Shown here in pieces: positions 26,619 to 34,000 of a DNA stretch of 64,000 bases. The stretch is from contig USCT01000007.1 in the NCBI GenBank assembly GCA_900553185.1, positions 49,156-113,155 on the forward strand. Reading direction: 5' to 3'. Source of the stretch: an uncultured Bacteroides sp. Its GTDB lineage: Bacteria > Bacteroidota > Bacteroidia > Bacteroidales > Bacteroidaceae. The position numbers were made by a program, and so were the translations under genes. Each line of letters begins with the position of its first letter. Position 1 is the stretch's first letter. The notes under the pieces were generated by a model. The model ran no database searches. It had not been told where the DNA came from and worked only from the letters and a program-made list of their open reading frames with translations.

Positions 26619-27599
26619 ATGGAAGATTTTGATTTGCCAGACATTCTGAAAGGAAGAATTGAGAAAAGGGGAAAAGAAGAAGCCGAATGGAAAGCCTCAT
26701 GTCTTTCAGTGGAAGAATTGCTTTGCCTGCAACTGCTGGGATATTCTTCCCGGCAAATAGTAGAAAGAGTTAATCCCGAAGTTAACGAACAGCTAAAAAG
26801 GACGGCAGTAAAAGCCACACGTGAGCTTGACAAAGCGAAGCGGATATTGGACAGACAGGCTAAAGCTGGAGTTATCACTATTCCGTATTATGCGGCCGAT
26901 TATCCTTACCATTTCAGAAATCTCTGCAGTGACACCCCACCTCTCATTCATGTATCAGGCAACTTGGAACTGCTCAACCGTGACGATACAGTAACCATTA
27001 TAGGTGCCCGTGCAGCCGATGCTGAAGGTCTGGACGCAGCTTACCGGTTTGCCAAACAGATAGGCGGGCAAGGCCATGTGGTAATCAGCGGACTTGCATT
27101 GGGATGCGACACGGCGGCGCATCGGGGTTGCCTTGATGCGGAGGGGCAGACTATCGCCATTGTCGCTTCCGGATTGGATATCACACACCCAAAAGTAAAC
27201 AAACATTTGCAGGAGAAAATCGTGACGAAAGGTGGAACTATCGTGTCCGAACATCCTTTCGGTGTGAAGGCAAACCCTACGAGGCTGGTCGCCCGATGCC
27301 GTATGCAAGTGGCTTTGACCCAATCGGTCATCGTGGTGCAATGCCCCATTATCAGCGGAACCATGTATGCCGTGCGCTTCGCACAGGAATATGACGGAGA
27401 TTTCTTTGGTTGGGAGAATGACATTTATGCGGTGGAGTATGGTACATGGGATGAACTGAACTCCGGCAACAAATTTTTATTGGAGTATAATCTTGCTATT
27501 CCTCTCCGAGCGGAACAAGACATTGCACTGAATCAATATTATCAACTAATCATAAACAATACCCAAAATGACACTGAAAGAACTTATCATGAAGGTTGA
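26619..27599 (+). CDS. DprA/SMF-like protein (SLOG superfamily)
   Basis: 326 residues. The Rossmann-like DprA core is clear: VTIIGARAADAEGL, GHVVISGLALGCDTAAHRG, GQTIAIVASGLDITHPKVN, GGTIVSEHPFGVKANPTRLV, VIVVQCPIISGTMYAV. In housekeeping DprA the segment before the last motif reads FPxRNRIIxGLS; here it is LVARCRMQVALT, so the DNA-contacting part differs. It also lacks the C-terminal winged helix. DprA loads RecA on single-stranded DNA in transformation; SLOG relatives in conflict systems are proposed nucleotide sensors. An island role in defence is inference. It overlaps the next gene by 32 bp. Confidence 0.8.
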   Translation: MEDFDLPDILKGRIEKRGKEEAEWKASCLSVEELLCLQLLGYSSRQIVERVNPEVNEQLKRTAVKATRELDKAKRILDRQAKAGVITIPYYAADYPYHFRNLCSDTPPLIHVSGNLELLNRDDTVTIIGARAADAEGLDAAYRFAKQIGGQGHVVISGLALGCDTAAHRGCLDAEGQTIAIVASGLDITHPKVNKHLQEKIVTKGGTIVSEHPFGVKANPTRLVARCRMQVALTQSVIVVQCPIISGTMYAVRFAQEYDGDFFGWENDIYAVEYGTWDELNSGNKFLLEYNLAIPLRAEQDIALNQYYQLIINNTQNDTERTYHEG

Positions 27600-28539
27600 C
27601 TTCGACAGCCTTCTCCCATATCTGGAGAAACGGGAAAAGAAGAACTTGGATAATATCTATGCTTTCCGTGAAGCATACGATATTCTCAGAGACATGGAAC
27701 CCGACAAAGATTATAGAGGGGAAGTTACCGTAATAACAACAATAAGAGAAGACGGGACAAAAATCACACAGATAAACTTCTTGGACGATAATGTATGGGA
27801 AAAAGAACTGGCCAAAGAACTTGTTTTTCCGAAAGGCATGCTGCTCAGTCCGGAAGAACTTGCCATGCGCTGCCTGTGGGAAATCACTTTCTATGGCTTT
27901 TCGCCCGCAGATCTTGAAGACACATTCTCTAAGATGTTCGGCAGGCAGAAGCCGATGAATCGTTACGAAGTGGCATTGGACAAGCTGGAAGAAAGCATAT
28001 GGAAGCATCAGACCCCTCGCAAGTTCCGTGCAAGGGATGAAGACGGCGAACGGCTGACCATTGCACATTTCCCATTTAAGTTTTGTAACAAGCCGATGAA
28101 CCGGAGCAAGAAAAAACGGAAATACCGTCAAGACAAGCGCGAAGAATATCTTGAGGTCATGGCAAAACGTGAAACGCTCATACAGATGCTTACCATTCCG
28201 GGTAGTAGCTTTAAGCGCAGCGATGTAGAATTTTTGTTCAACATTGCGTATGGCATCCGGTATGACTATTGTTCTGTTCTTCATGGAACAAACGGACGGC
28301 TGGACTATATCCTTAAGTCTATGACAAAATATCAACAGCTTGATTCATGCCGATATGACCATGCGATTGTATTTATCCGCTATTCTTCCTGTTATCCGCC
28401 GGATGATGCTGAACTGGAAACATTCCGTCAAGCGGTGCATAACCGGTTGGGATATGAAAATATCTTGTTCGGTACTGCCGTAGAGAACAATGAATGTGAA
28501 CAAATCAAAGTTATGCTGTTATTGAATAAAGCTGCATGA
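27568..28539 (+). CDS. two-domain DUF6557-like protein, paralogue A
   Basis: 323 residues, cytoplasmic. Residues 1-120 match the short family member at 25,668; residues about 130-320 form a second domain with a basic stretch (NRSKKKRKYRQDKREEYLE) and a conserved GSSFKRSDVEFLF...GTNGRLDYILKSMTKYQQL. The protein at 30,754 shares 37 of the first 45 residues and the same C-terminal motifs. The start lies inside the 3' end of the DprA-like gene, so coupling is likely. The basic segment could bind nucleic acid, but that is a guess. Confidence 0.75.
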   Translation: MTLKELIMKVDFDSLLPYLEKREKKNLDNIYAFREAYDILRDMEPDKDYRGEVTVITTIREDGTKITQINFLDDNVWEKELAKELVFPKGMLLSPEELAMRCLWEITFYGFSPADLEDTFSKMFGRQKPMNRYEVALDKLEESIWKHQTPRKFRARDEDGERLTIAHFPFKFCNKPMNRSKKKRKYRQDKREEYLEVMAKRETLIQMLTIPGSSFKRSDVEFLFNIAYGIRYDYCSVLHGTNGRLDYILKSMTKYQQLDSCRYDHAIVFIRYSSCYPPDDAELETFRQAVHNRLGYENILFGTAVENNECEQIKVMLLLNKAA

Positions 28540-28541
28540 AG

Positions 28542-28590
28542 ACAACAAAGAAGAAAGTGCAGGTCTATTTTTAGCAGCTTCTTCTTCGTT
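28542..28590 (+). terminator. hairpin after paralogue A
   Basis: ACAACaAAGAAGAA pairs with TTCTTCTTcGTTGT around a loop that contains TATTTTTA. There is no long T tract after the stem, so termination strength is uncertain. Confidence 0.5.
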
Positions 28591-28634
28591 GTATTTCCTT
28601 GAATTCCGCATTCGGCCAATATATACCCTCTGAG

Positions 28635-28720
28635 AACGAAGATATACTTCATCGCCAGTTTAATATATACTGCAACAGCAAACGAAGATATACTTCATCG
28701 GCCAACGAAGTATATCTTCA
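28635..28720. repeat. three copies of a GAAGATATACTTC element
   Basis: AACGAAGATATACTTCATCG occurs at 28,635-28,654 and 28,681-28,700. A third copy in inverted form, AACGAAGTATATCTTCAT, is at 28,704-28,720. The core is an almost perfect palindrome. The stretch lies between convergent genes. Confidence 0.75.
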
Positions 28721-28805
28721 TTTTCAATGTAGTCGAGTTTGGCAAATTACGAACATTCATTTTTCCTTATATGGGGTTTATAGAAGAAGGAAAAAAGGAG
28801 AAAAA

Positions 28806-29335
28806 TTATCCGATACAGCGCATGACGATACTGACCATAATTTCTTTCTCCTCCATGCGTGACTCTGCAATCATAATTGTGAGTGCAACCAGCGTATAGT
28901 CGGCTATGCGTTTCTGACCTTTTCCGTCATATAGGATGCCGTTGCAGTTGAGAAAATATAAGAACAGGGCTGCCGCTATCCGCTTGTTCCCGTCATTGAA
29001 ACTGTGGTTCTTGGTGACGAAATAAAGCAGGTTGGCGGCTTTCTCTTCTACTGAGGGATAAACGTCCTTCCCTGCAAAGGTCTGGTAAATATCACCGATG
29101 CTGCCCCTGAACGAGTCGTCTTTTTCATGGCCAAACAAGCCAGACTTATTGCTGAAACACATCGTGTCAATCAAGCGGCGGCACTCATCGTATGTCAGAA
29201 TGTAAGTTGCTTCGTGTCCCTGCGGCCGGGACATCCGTGATGGTCGTAATCATCGAGCATGGAAAGAGCCACGCTATAGTCTTCAGATACATTAAAAATC
29301 TGTTGAAAGTCCATCATGCTTCTTATTCTATTCAT
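28806..29335 (-). pseudogene. Fic/Doc-family protein with a frameshift
   Basis: The Fic/Doc domain is open from an internal ATG at 29,234: ATYILTYDECRRLID, FGHEKDDSFRGSIGDIYQTFAG and the active motif NHSFNDGNKRIAAALF. An upstream piece from 29,335 (MNRIRSMMDFQQIFNVSED, then YSVALSMLDDYDHHG) is in another frame and is the kind of sequence I expect directly before RPQGHEATY in these proteins. One missing base near 29,235-29,245 explains the split. It starts 15 bp after rtcB, so it is the second gene of that operon. Whether the shorter 142-residue form is active is open. Confidence 0.7.
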
Positions 29336-29350
29336 TCCCAGTGAGTTTCC

Positions 29351-30616
29351 TTACTCCGCCTCCTTAAAGTTATAAACCGGCTTGATGACATTCACCACTG
29401 ATACAGTATCGTTGATATTCCGGATAATCTCGTCCTTTGGCTTATACACCATCGGCGACTCGTCCTTGGTCTCTTCGTTCACGCATTCTGTATAGATGCC
29501 TTGCATGGATCGGGCATAATCATCCAAACTGATGTTCTGAAACGCCTGGCTTCGGCTCATGATACGTCCTGCACCGTGGGGAGCAGAACAGTTCCAATCC
29601 CCATTGCCTTTACCGATGCAGATGAGGGAACCGTCACGCATGTTCAATGGGATGATACATTTTTCTCCGGCATTGGCAGAAATAGCACCCTTGCGGATGA
29701 TATTGTCATCGCTAATATAGTTATGTATACTTTCAAACTGAAGGTCGTCTTCACACATGTCGGCATATCCTTGACTAATAAGGTAATCCATGATAAGCCC
29801 CGTAATCATGCGCCGGTTTATCTTTGCCCATTGCTGGCAGAGGCGCATATCGTACAGGTAGTCCTCACAATAGCTGCCTTCCAAGTAGGACAAATCGGGC
29901 GGTATCGTAGGTTTACGCATTTTGAACGAATTGTGCAGTTCGCGGATAACGTCCTGTAACTCATTTTTCCGTCCGGCCTGTTTATATTCCGCAATCAGAC
30001 GGTTCTGTTCCTCCATCAGTTTCGCCCAACCGGACTGGCATTTCACGGCCAACTTCTGGTAAATATCGGCAACTTGTTTACCCAGATTACGGCTTCCGGT
30101 ATGCACAACCAAATAAAATAGACCGCTTTCATCCTTGTCTAATTCGATGAAGTGGTTTCCTCCGCCCAGCGAACCGATGGAAAGATTGAGGCGTTTCGTC
30201 TCTTTCAATTCCCGGTAGCAACGCAACTGCTTGATGAGGTCCTTGCTCTCGCGGTAAGCATCCATATACTTTTGTGGCAACGGTACATACTTGTTGTCCC
30301 GATAATTGCGTCCAGACGGGATGTGATGCAGGATGAACTCATTCAAGGCGTGGTAATCTATCTCTTTCATGCAGGTGAACGGCTGCACAAGGATGCCGCA
30401 ACCGATGTCCACACCTACGATATTGGGGATAACCTTGTCTCCCAAGTCACCTGTAAAGCCGATGACACAGCCTGCCCCAGCATGAACATCAGGCATGATG
30501 CGGATTTTGCAGCCGCTGAATGCGGGGATAGTCAGCAACCGTTCTATCTGTTCGATGGCGGTTGTTTCGATATTGTCCGTGAATATCTTCACGTCGTGAT
30601 TCTGAATGTTTCTCAT
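29351..30616 (-). CDS. rtcB: RtcB-type RNA ligase
   Basis: GTP/Mn-dependent ligase that joins 2',3'-cyclic phosphate (or 3'-phosphate) and 5'-OH RNA ends, as in tRNA repair. It is 421 residues. Metal and active-site motifs are present: MPDVHAGAGCVIGFTG, VGVDIGCGIL, GGGNHFIELD, VVHTGSRNLGKQV and, near the C-terminus, NCSAPHGAGRIMSRSQA with the guanylylated His. ATG at 30,616 is preferred over GTG at 30,625. First gene of an rtcB-doc operon with an island-type promoter; divergent from paralogue B. No rtcA or rtcR is present. Confidence 0.92.
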   Translation of the reverse strand: MRNIQNHDVKIFTDNIETTAIEQIERLLTIPAFSGCKIRIMPDVHAGAGCVIGFTGDLGDKVIPNIVGVDIGCGILVQPFTCMKEIDYHALNEFILHHIPSGRNYRDNKYVPLPQKYMDAYRESKDLIKQLRCYRELKETKRLNLSIGSLGGGNHFIELDKDESGLFYLVVHTGSRNLGKQVADIYQKLAVKCQSGWAKLMEEQNRLIAEYKQAGRKNELQDVIRELHNSFKMRKPTIPPDLSYLEGSYCEDYLYDMRLCQQWAKINRRMITGLIMDYLISQGYADMCEDDLQFESIHNYISDDNIIRKGAISANAGEKCIIPLNMRDGSLICIGKGNGDWNCSAPHGAGRIMSRSQAFQNISLDDYARSMQGIYTECVNEETKDESPMVYKPKDEIIRNINDTVSVVNVIKPVYNFKEAE

Positions 30617-30645
30617 TATTTTCACCTATTTAGAGTTTACGAGTG

Positions 30646-30672
30646 CAAAAATAAGAGAGGGTGTGTGCCGAA
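30646..30672 (-). promoter_or_regulatory. island-type promoter of rtcB, TTCGGCAC-N11-TATTTTTG
   Basis: Minus strand: TTCGGCAC at 30,665-30,672, then 11 bp, then -7 TATTTTTG at 30,646-30,653. Paired divergently with 30,712-30,737. Confidence 0.6.
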
Positions 30673-30711
30673 TTGAGGCATAAACAGAAAAATATCAACC
30701 CCGTGCTTTAT

Positions 30712-30737
30712 TTTGGCACAGAAAAACACTTTCTTTG
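30712..30737 (+). promoter_or_regulatory. island-type promoter of paralogue B, TTTGGCAC-N10-TTTCTTTG
   Basis: TTTGGCAC at 30,712-30,719, 10-bp spacer, -7 TTTCTTTG at 30,730-30,737, and ATG at 30,754. Confidence 0.6.
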
Positions 30738-30753
30738 CGCAAAACTATTGCTT

Positions 30754-31728
30754 ATGACACTGAAAGAATTGGTAATGAAAGTGGATTTCGACAGTCTTCG
30801 CCCCTACTTGGAGAAGTTTGAACCGGAACATCTGGACAACATTTATGCTTTCCGCGAGGCATACGATATTTTGCGCCGCATGACTCCAGTTAAAAATGGA
30901 CAACATGAAATCCATGTAAGCTGGAGCGGAGGGGAAATGGAGGATGAAGAGAAATGGATAAGCGTGCATCCTATGCATGAAGTCAGTTGGGAGGAAGATT
31001 TGACTGCGGATGTTGTGGTTGCCGATGATGTACACCTCACCGATGAAGAGCTTGCCATGCACTGCTTGTGGGAAATCACTTATTGGGGATTTTCCCCACA
31101 AGAACAATTGGAAACCTTTAATCGGAAGTTTAATCACCATAAGCCGACCAATCAATATGAAATTGCTTTAGACAAGCTGGAGGAAAGCATTTGGAAGCAC
31201 CAAACACCTCGCAAGCTTCGCCGTCGAGGGAAAAACGGAGAACGATACACCGCCCTGCAAAGTACTTGTGACTTGTTCAATGACCGCAAGAACCGCTCCA
31301 AGCGGAAACGGGAATACCGTCAGTACAAACGGGAAGAATATCTGAAACGGATGGCAGCCCGCGAAAACCTGATAACACAGCTATCCGCCGAAGGAAGTAG
31401 TTTCAAGAGAAGTGATGTGGATTTCCTTCTTCACATTGAGTATGGAAGACAATACGACTACTTGTCCGTCACAAGCGGAACTGATGGACGTTTGGACTAC
31501 ATTTTAGAGTCAATGACCAAATACCAACAACTAACGTTGGAGAAGTACAATAATGCTGTTGTTTTTCTAACGGTTCCTGCTTGCTGCCCACCGACAAGCC
31601 AAGAAAAAGAACGGTTTGAAGAAGCCATGCATCGACATTTAGGATATGATGACATGCTATTCGGTATGGTCACCCATGAAAACAATGAACAGTACATTAG
31701 AGTTATGCTGCTACTGAACCGACGATAA
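30754..31728 (+). CDS. two-domain DUF6557-like protein, paralogue B
   Basis: 324 residues. Start set at 30,754 because the promoter lies inside the longer open frame. Same two domains as paralogue A: MTLKELVMKVDFDSLRPYLE, the acidic strand region, CLWEITYWGFSPQEQ, then YEIALDKLEESIWKHQTPRK, a basic segment and GSSFKRSDVDFLLHIEYG. The two paralogues flank the rtcB-doc operon in direct orientation, which suggests duplication with later insertion, or the reverse. Function unknown. Confidence 0.75.
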   Translation: MTLKELVMKVDFDSLRPYLEKFEPEHLDNIYAFREAYDILRRMTPVKNGQHEIHVSWSGGEMEDEEKWISVHPMHEVSWEEDLTADVVVADDVHLTDEELAMHCLWEITYWGFSPQEQLETFNRKFNHHKPTNQYEIALDKLEESIWKHQTPRKLRRRGKNGERYTALQSTCDLFNDRKNRSKRKREYRQYKREEYLKRMAARENLITQLSAEGSSFKRSDVDFLLHIEYGRQYDYLSVTSGTDGRLDYILESMTKYQQLTLEKYNNAVVFLTVPACCPPTSQEKERFEEAMHRHLGYDDMLFGMVTHENNEQYIRVMLLLNRR

Positions 31729-31736
31729 AATAATAT

Positions 31737-31781
31737 AAACAAGGAGGCTACCTTCTCATTTTTCGGGCAACCTCCTTGTTT
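31737..31781. terminator. bidirectional terminator between convergent genes
   Basis: AAACAAGGAGG and CCTCCTTGTTT pair perfectly over 11 bp. The loop is 23 nt and the arms end in A and T runs. Confidence 0.8.
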
Positions 31782-31786
31782 GTATG

Positions 31787-32305
31787 TCAAGACAGAATCT
31801 GTACTTTCAACCGTTTGGTTTCGTCTTCGACCAGCTTGTCCCACAAGCGTGAGCGTTGCAGAGAGGAAGCGGGAATGCGGTCTTGATACTTTTCCAAAAA
31901 CTCTGCATTGTAAATCTCATCCCGCATGTAGCAATCGATGATTTCATTCCAATCCCAATAATCGGCGAATTGTTCTAAAATGGCAGATGTCAGTTCCAAT
32001 GATGAATTGCGCGACAATTCCCGCCAATTCCAATAGTTCTTGTATTTCTCCAAGTTTTCTGCCGTGAATAGGTGCTCGTTGCTTGAGCCGGAGATTTCTT
32101 CCCAGTCAATTCTGTTCTTGAATTTCTCAAGCATAGAAACCGTCCAAAGGATGTTGTTGTTGCCGGAAACCGTTTTCCATTCCACTTTGTCCTTGTATCT
32201 CTCCAGCAGTTGTTCGTTCCAAGCAAAGTCGCCCGAAAGTTCCTTCCAAGCGGCATCTTCCAATACTTTCACCATAAAATCGTTGCTTAAATTCTTTGTT
32301 GCCAT
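31787..32305 (-). CDS. W-rich tandem repeat protein
   Basis: 172 residues, mostly four or five repeats of about 30 residues with the pattern W-x-E-L/I-S, a polar stretch, then LLExYKDxxxW (DAAWKELSGDFAWNEQLLERY; VEWKTVSGNNN; IDWEEISGSSN; WNWRELSRNSS; WDWNEIIDC). Such repeats probably stack as an alpha solenoid and suggest protein binding. Not assigned to a named family. It is divergent from the WYL operon and has an island-type promoter. Confidence 0.7.
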   Translation of the reverse strand: MATKNLSNDFMVKVLEDAAWKELSGDFAWNEQLLERYKDKVEWKTVSGNNNILWTVSMLEKFKNRIDWEEISGSSNEHLFTAENLEKYKNYWNWRELSRNSSLELTSAILEQFADYWDWNEIIDCYMRDEIYNAEFLEKYQDRIPASSLQRSRLWDKLVEDETKRLKVQILS

Positions 32306-32344
32306 AATACGTTAATGTTTAGAAGTTTATCATTCATTCTGCTG

Positions 32345-32370
32345 CAAAGTAAAGAGCATTAAATGCCAAA
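32345..32370 (-). promoter_or_regulatory. island-type promoter, TTTGGCAT-N10-TTACTTTG
   Basis: Minus strand: TTTGGCAT at 32,363-32,370, 10 bp, -7 TTACTTTG at 32,345-32,352. The upstream element is also half of a small inverted repeat, ATGCCA-AAACG-TGGCAT. Confidence 0.6.
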
Positions 32371-32429
32371 ACGTGGCATATCATAAAAGAAATACAGGAA
32401 AAATAGAAAAAATTAAGGTTGAGCTACGA

Positions 32430-32456
32430 TTTGGCACAAGGAAACGCGTAACTTTG
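32430..32456 (+). promoter_or_regulatory. island-type promoter of the WYL operon, TTTGGCAC-N11-TAACTTTG
   Basis: TTTGGCAC at 32,430-32,437, 11-bp spacer, perfect -7 TAACTTTG at 32,449-32,456, and ATG at 32,483. Confidence 0.65.
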
Positions 32457-32482
32457 TGGCATAACCATTAAATGACAGCAAT

Positions 32483-33448
32483 ATGTCAGCAAATCTTTTT
32501 GGACGATACGTATGGCTGATGGACATCTTGCGCAGATACAAACGGCTGACGTTTCAGGAAATCAACGAGCTTTGGCAGGAGAGCGGCTTAGGATATGGCG
32601 AGGAACTGCCCTTGAAGACCTTTCATAACCATAAGAAAGCTATCAAAGACATCTTCGATGTATATATAGAGTGCGACCGAAAGGACGGATACCGCTATTA
32701 CATTGACGAGCCGGAACGCATAGAGGGTAACAACCTGCGCAACTGGCTCATCAGTTCATACGCTACATTGAACCAAATCCAAGCGGATAACAAACTGGAA
32801 GACCGGATTATCTTTGAGGAAATCCCTTCGGGACAGACTTGGCTGACCTGCATTGCGGATGCCATGCGTCGTAACCATGTGTTGAGCATTATGCACCAAG
32901 GGTTTGGTAAGCCGGAACCCAGCACGTTTGAGATTGAGCCATACTGCCTGAAAGTCGTAAAGCGTCGTTGGTACGTGGTGGCGCGCAGTCCTTATTACTC
33001 CGAGCGGAATAAAGAACAAGGCGTCAAGCCAAGTGATGTGTATTTGGTGTACGCCCTCGACCGTATTTCAGACATCCAAGATACAGGCAAGACATTCAAG
33101 ATGAAGAAGGACTTCGATGTACACAGCTATTTTGAAGGATGCTGTGGCGTAATCACTTCTAACGAATCGCCTCAAAAGATTGTTCTTCGGGCATACAATG
33201 GTTTTGCAGACTATCTGCGCACATTGCCCTTGCATGAATCACAGCGTGAGATTGGAAGTGATGACGAATCGACTCTTTTTGAATACCACCTGAAACCGAC
33301 TTTCGACTTCTACCAACTGGTGCTTGCTCAAGGCGACCAAGTGGAAGTGTTGGAGCCGGACCCCGTGCGTGAAGAGATGCGTAACTTCGCCCAAAACATG
33401 TTGGACTATTATACAGAGAAAAAGGAGAACATGCCATGCAAGGAATAA
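32483..33448 (+). CDS. WYL-domain transcriptional regulator
   Basis: 321 residues. An N-terminal helix-turn-helix region (RLTFQEINELWQES, then FHNHKKAIKDIF) precedes a WYL domain (EPYCLKVVKRRWYVVARSP...VYALDRISDI) and a WCX-like C-terminal extension (KIVLRAYNGFADYLRTLPLHESQ). WYL regulators often control defence systems and can sense nucleic-acid ligands. Here it is the first gene of the exonuclease-DUF262 operon and the best candidate to act at the TTYRGCAY sites; that link is inference. It overlaps the next gene by 13 bp. Confidence 0.87.
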   Translation: MSANLFGRYVWLMDILRRYKRLTFQEINELWQESGLGYGEELPLKTFHNHKKAIKDIFDVYIECDRKDGYRYYIDEPERIEGNNLRNWLISSYATLNQIQADNKLEDRIIFEEIPSGQTWLTCIADAMRRNHVLSIMHQGFGKPEPSTFEIEPYCLKVVKRRWYVVARSPYYSERNKEQGVKPSDVYLVYALDRISDIQDTGKTFKMKKDFDVHSYFEGCCGVITSNESPQKIVLRAYNGFADYLRTLPLHESQREIGSDDESTLFEYHLKPTFDFYQLVLAQGDQVEVLEPDPVREEMRNFAQNMLDYYTEKKENMPCKE

Positions 33449-33987
33449 ACTTCATAGCCATAGATTTTGAAACGGCTACAGGCAAACGTGCCTCCATTTG
33501 CGAAGCCGGTATCTGTATTGTGCGTAATGGTGAGGTTGCAGAATCCCGTTCTTGGCTTGTCCGTCCGCAAGGAAACAGATACAGTTATTGGAACATGCAA
33601 ATCCATGGAATACGTCCAAGCGACACTCTAAATTCGCCGGAGTTTCCCGAAGTGTGGGCTGAAATCTGCGAATACCTTAAAGACATTCCTGTACTTGTGG
33701 CTCACAATGCGGCCTTTGACATCGGTTGCATCCGTCATTCATTGGAACTATACGGCATGGAGAAGCCGGACATCACTTATTATTGTTCCCTCCGTGCCGC
33801 TCGCAAACTCTATGACTTCGGCTGCAATAGTCTGGATTACCTTTGCGACCAGTTTAAGATTCCATACGGTCAACACCACCGGGCAGGAGATGATGCGGAA
33901 ATGTGTGCGAGGCTGTTTCTGAGAGAAATAAAGGACTTCGGACTTTGTGGATTAGAGGAAATGAAATACTATAGTGGAAAATTATAA
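33436..33987 (+). CDS. DEDDh 3'-5' exonuclease (DnaQ-like)
   Basis: 183 residues. ExoI motif AIDFETATGK (Asp 10, Glu 12), ExoII VLVAHNAAFDIGC and ExoIII-epsilon HHRAGDDAEMCA are all intact, so activity on DNA or RNA 3' ends is expected. Similar to the epsilon subunit of DNA polymerase III and to stand-alone DnaQ-like enzymes. It overlaps the WYL gene and is followed at once by the DUF262-DUF1524 gene, so it is part of this operon and not a housekeeping copy. Confidence 0.88.
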   Translation: MQGINFIAIDFETATGKRASICEAGICIVRNGEVAESRSWLVRPQGNRYSYWNMQIHGIRPSDTLNSPEFPEVWAEICEYLKDIPVLVAHNAAFDIGCIRHSLELYGMEKPDITYYCSLRAARKLYDFGCNSLDYLCDQFKIPYGQHHRAGDDAEMCARLFLREIKDFGLCGLEEMKYYSGKL

Positions 33988-34000
33988 AATTACGAATATT

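Noticed and set aside
28635..28720. CRISPR-like repeat
   Set aside because: Only three copies, one inverted, with irregular spacing.
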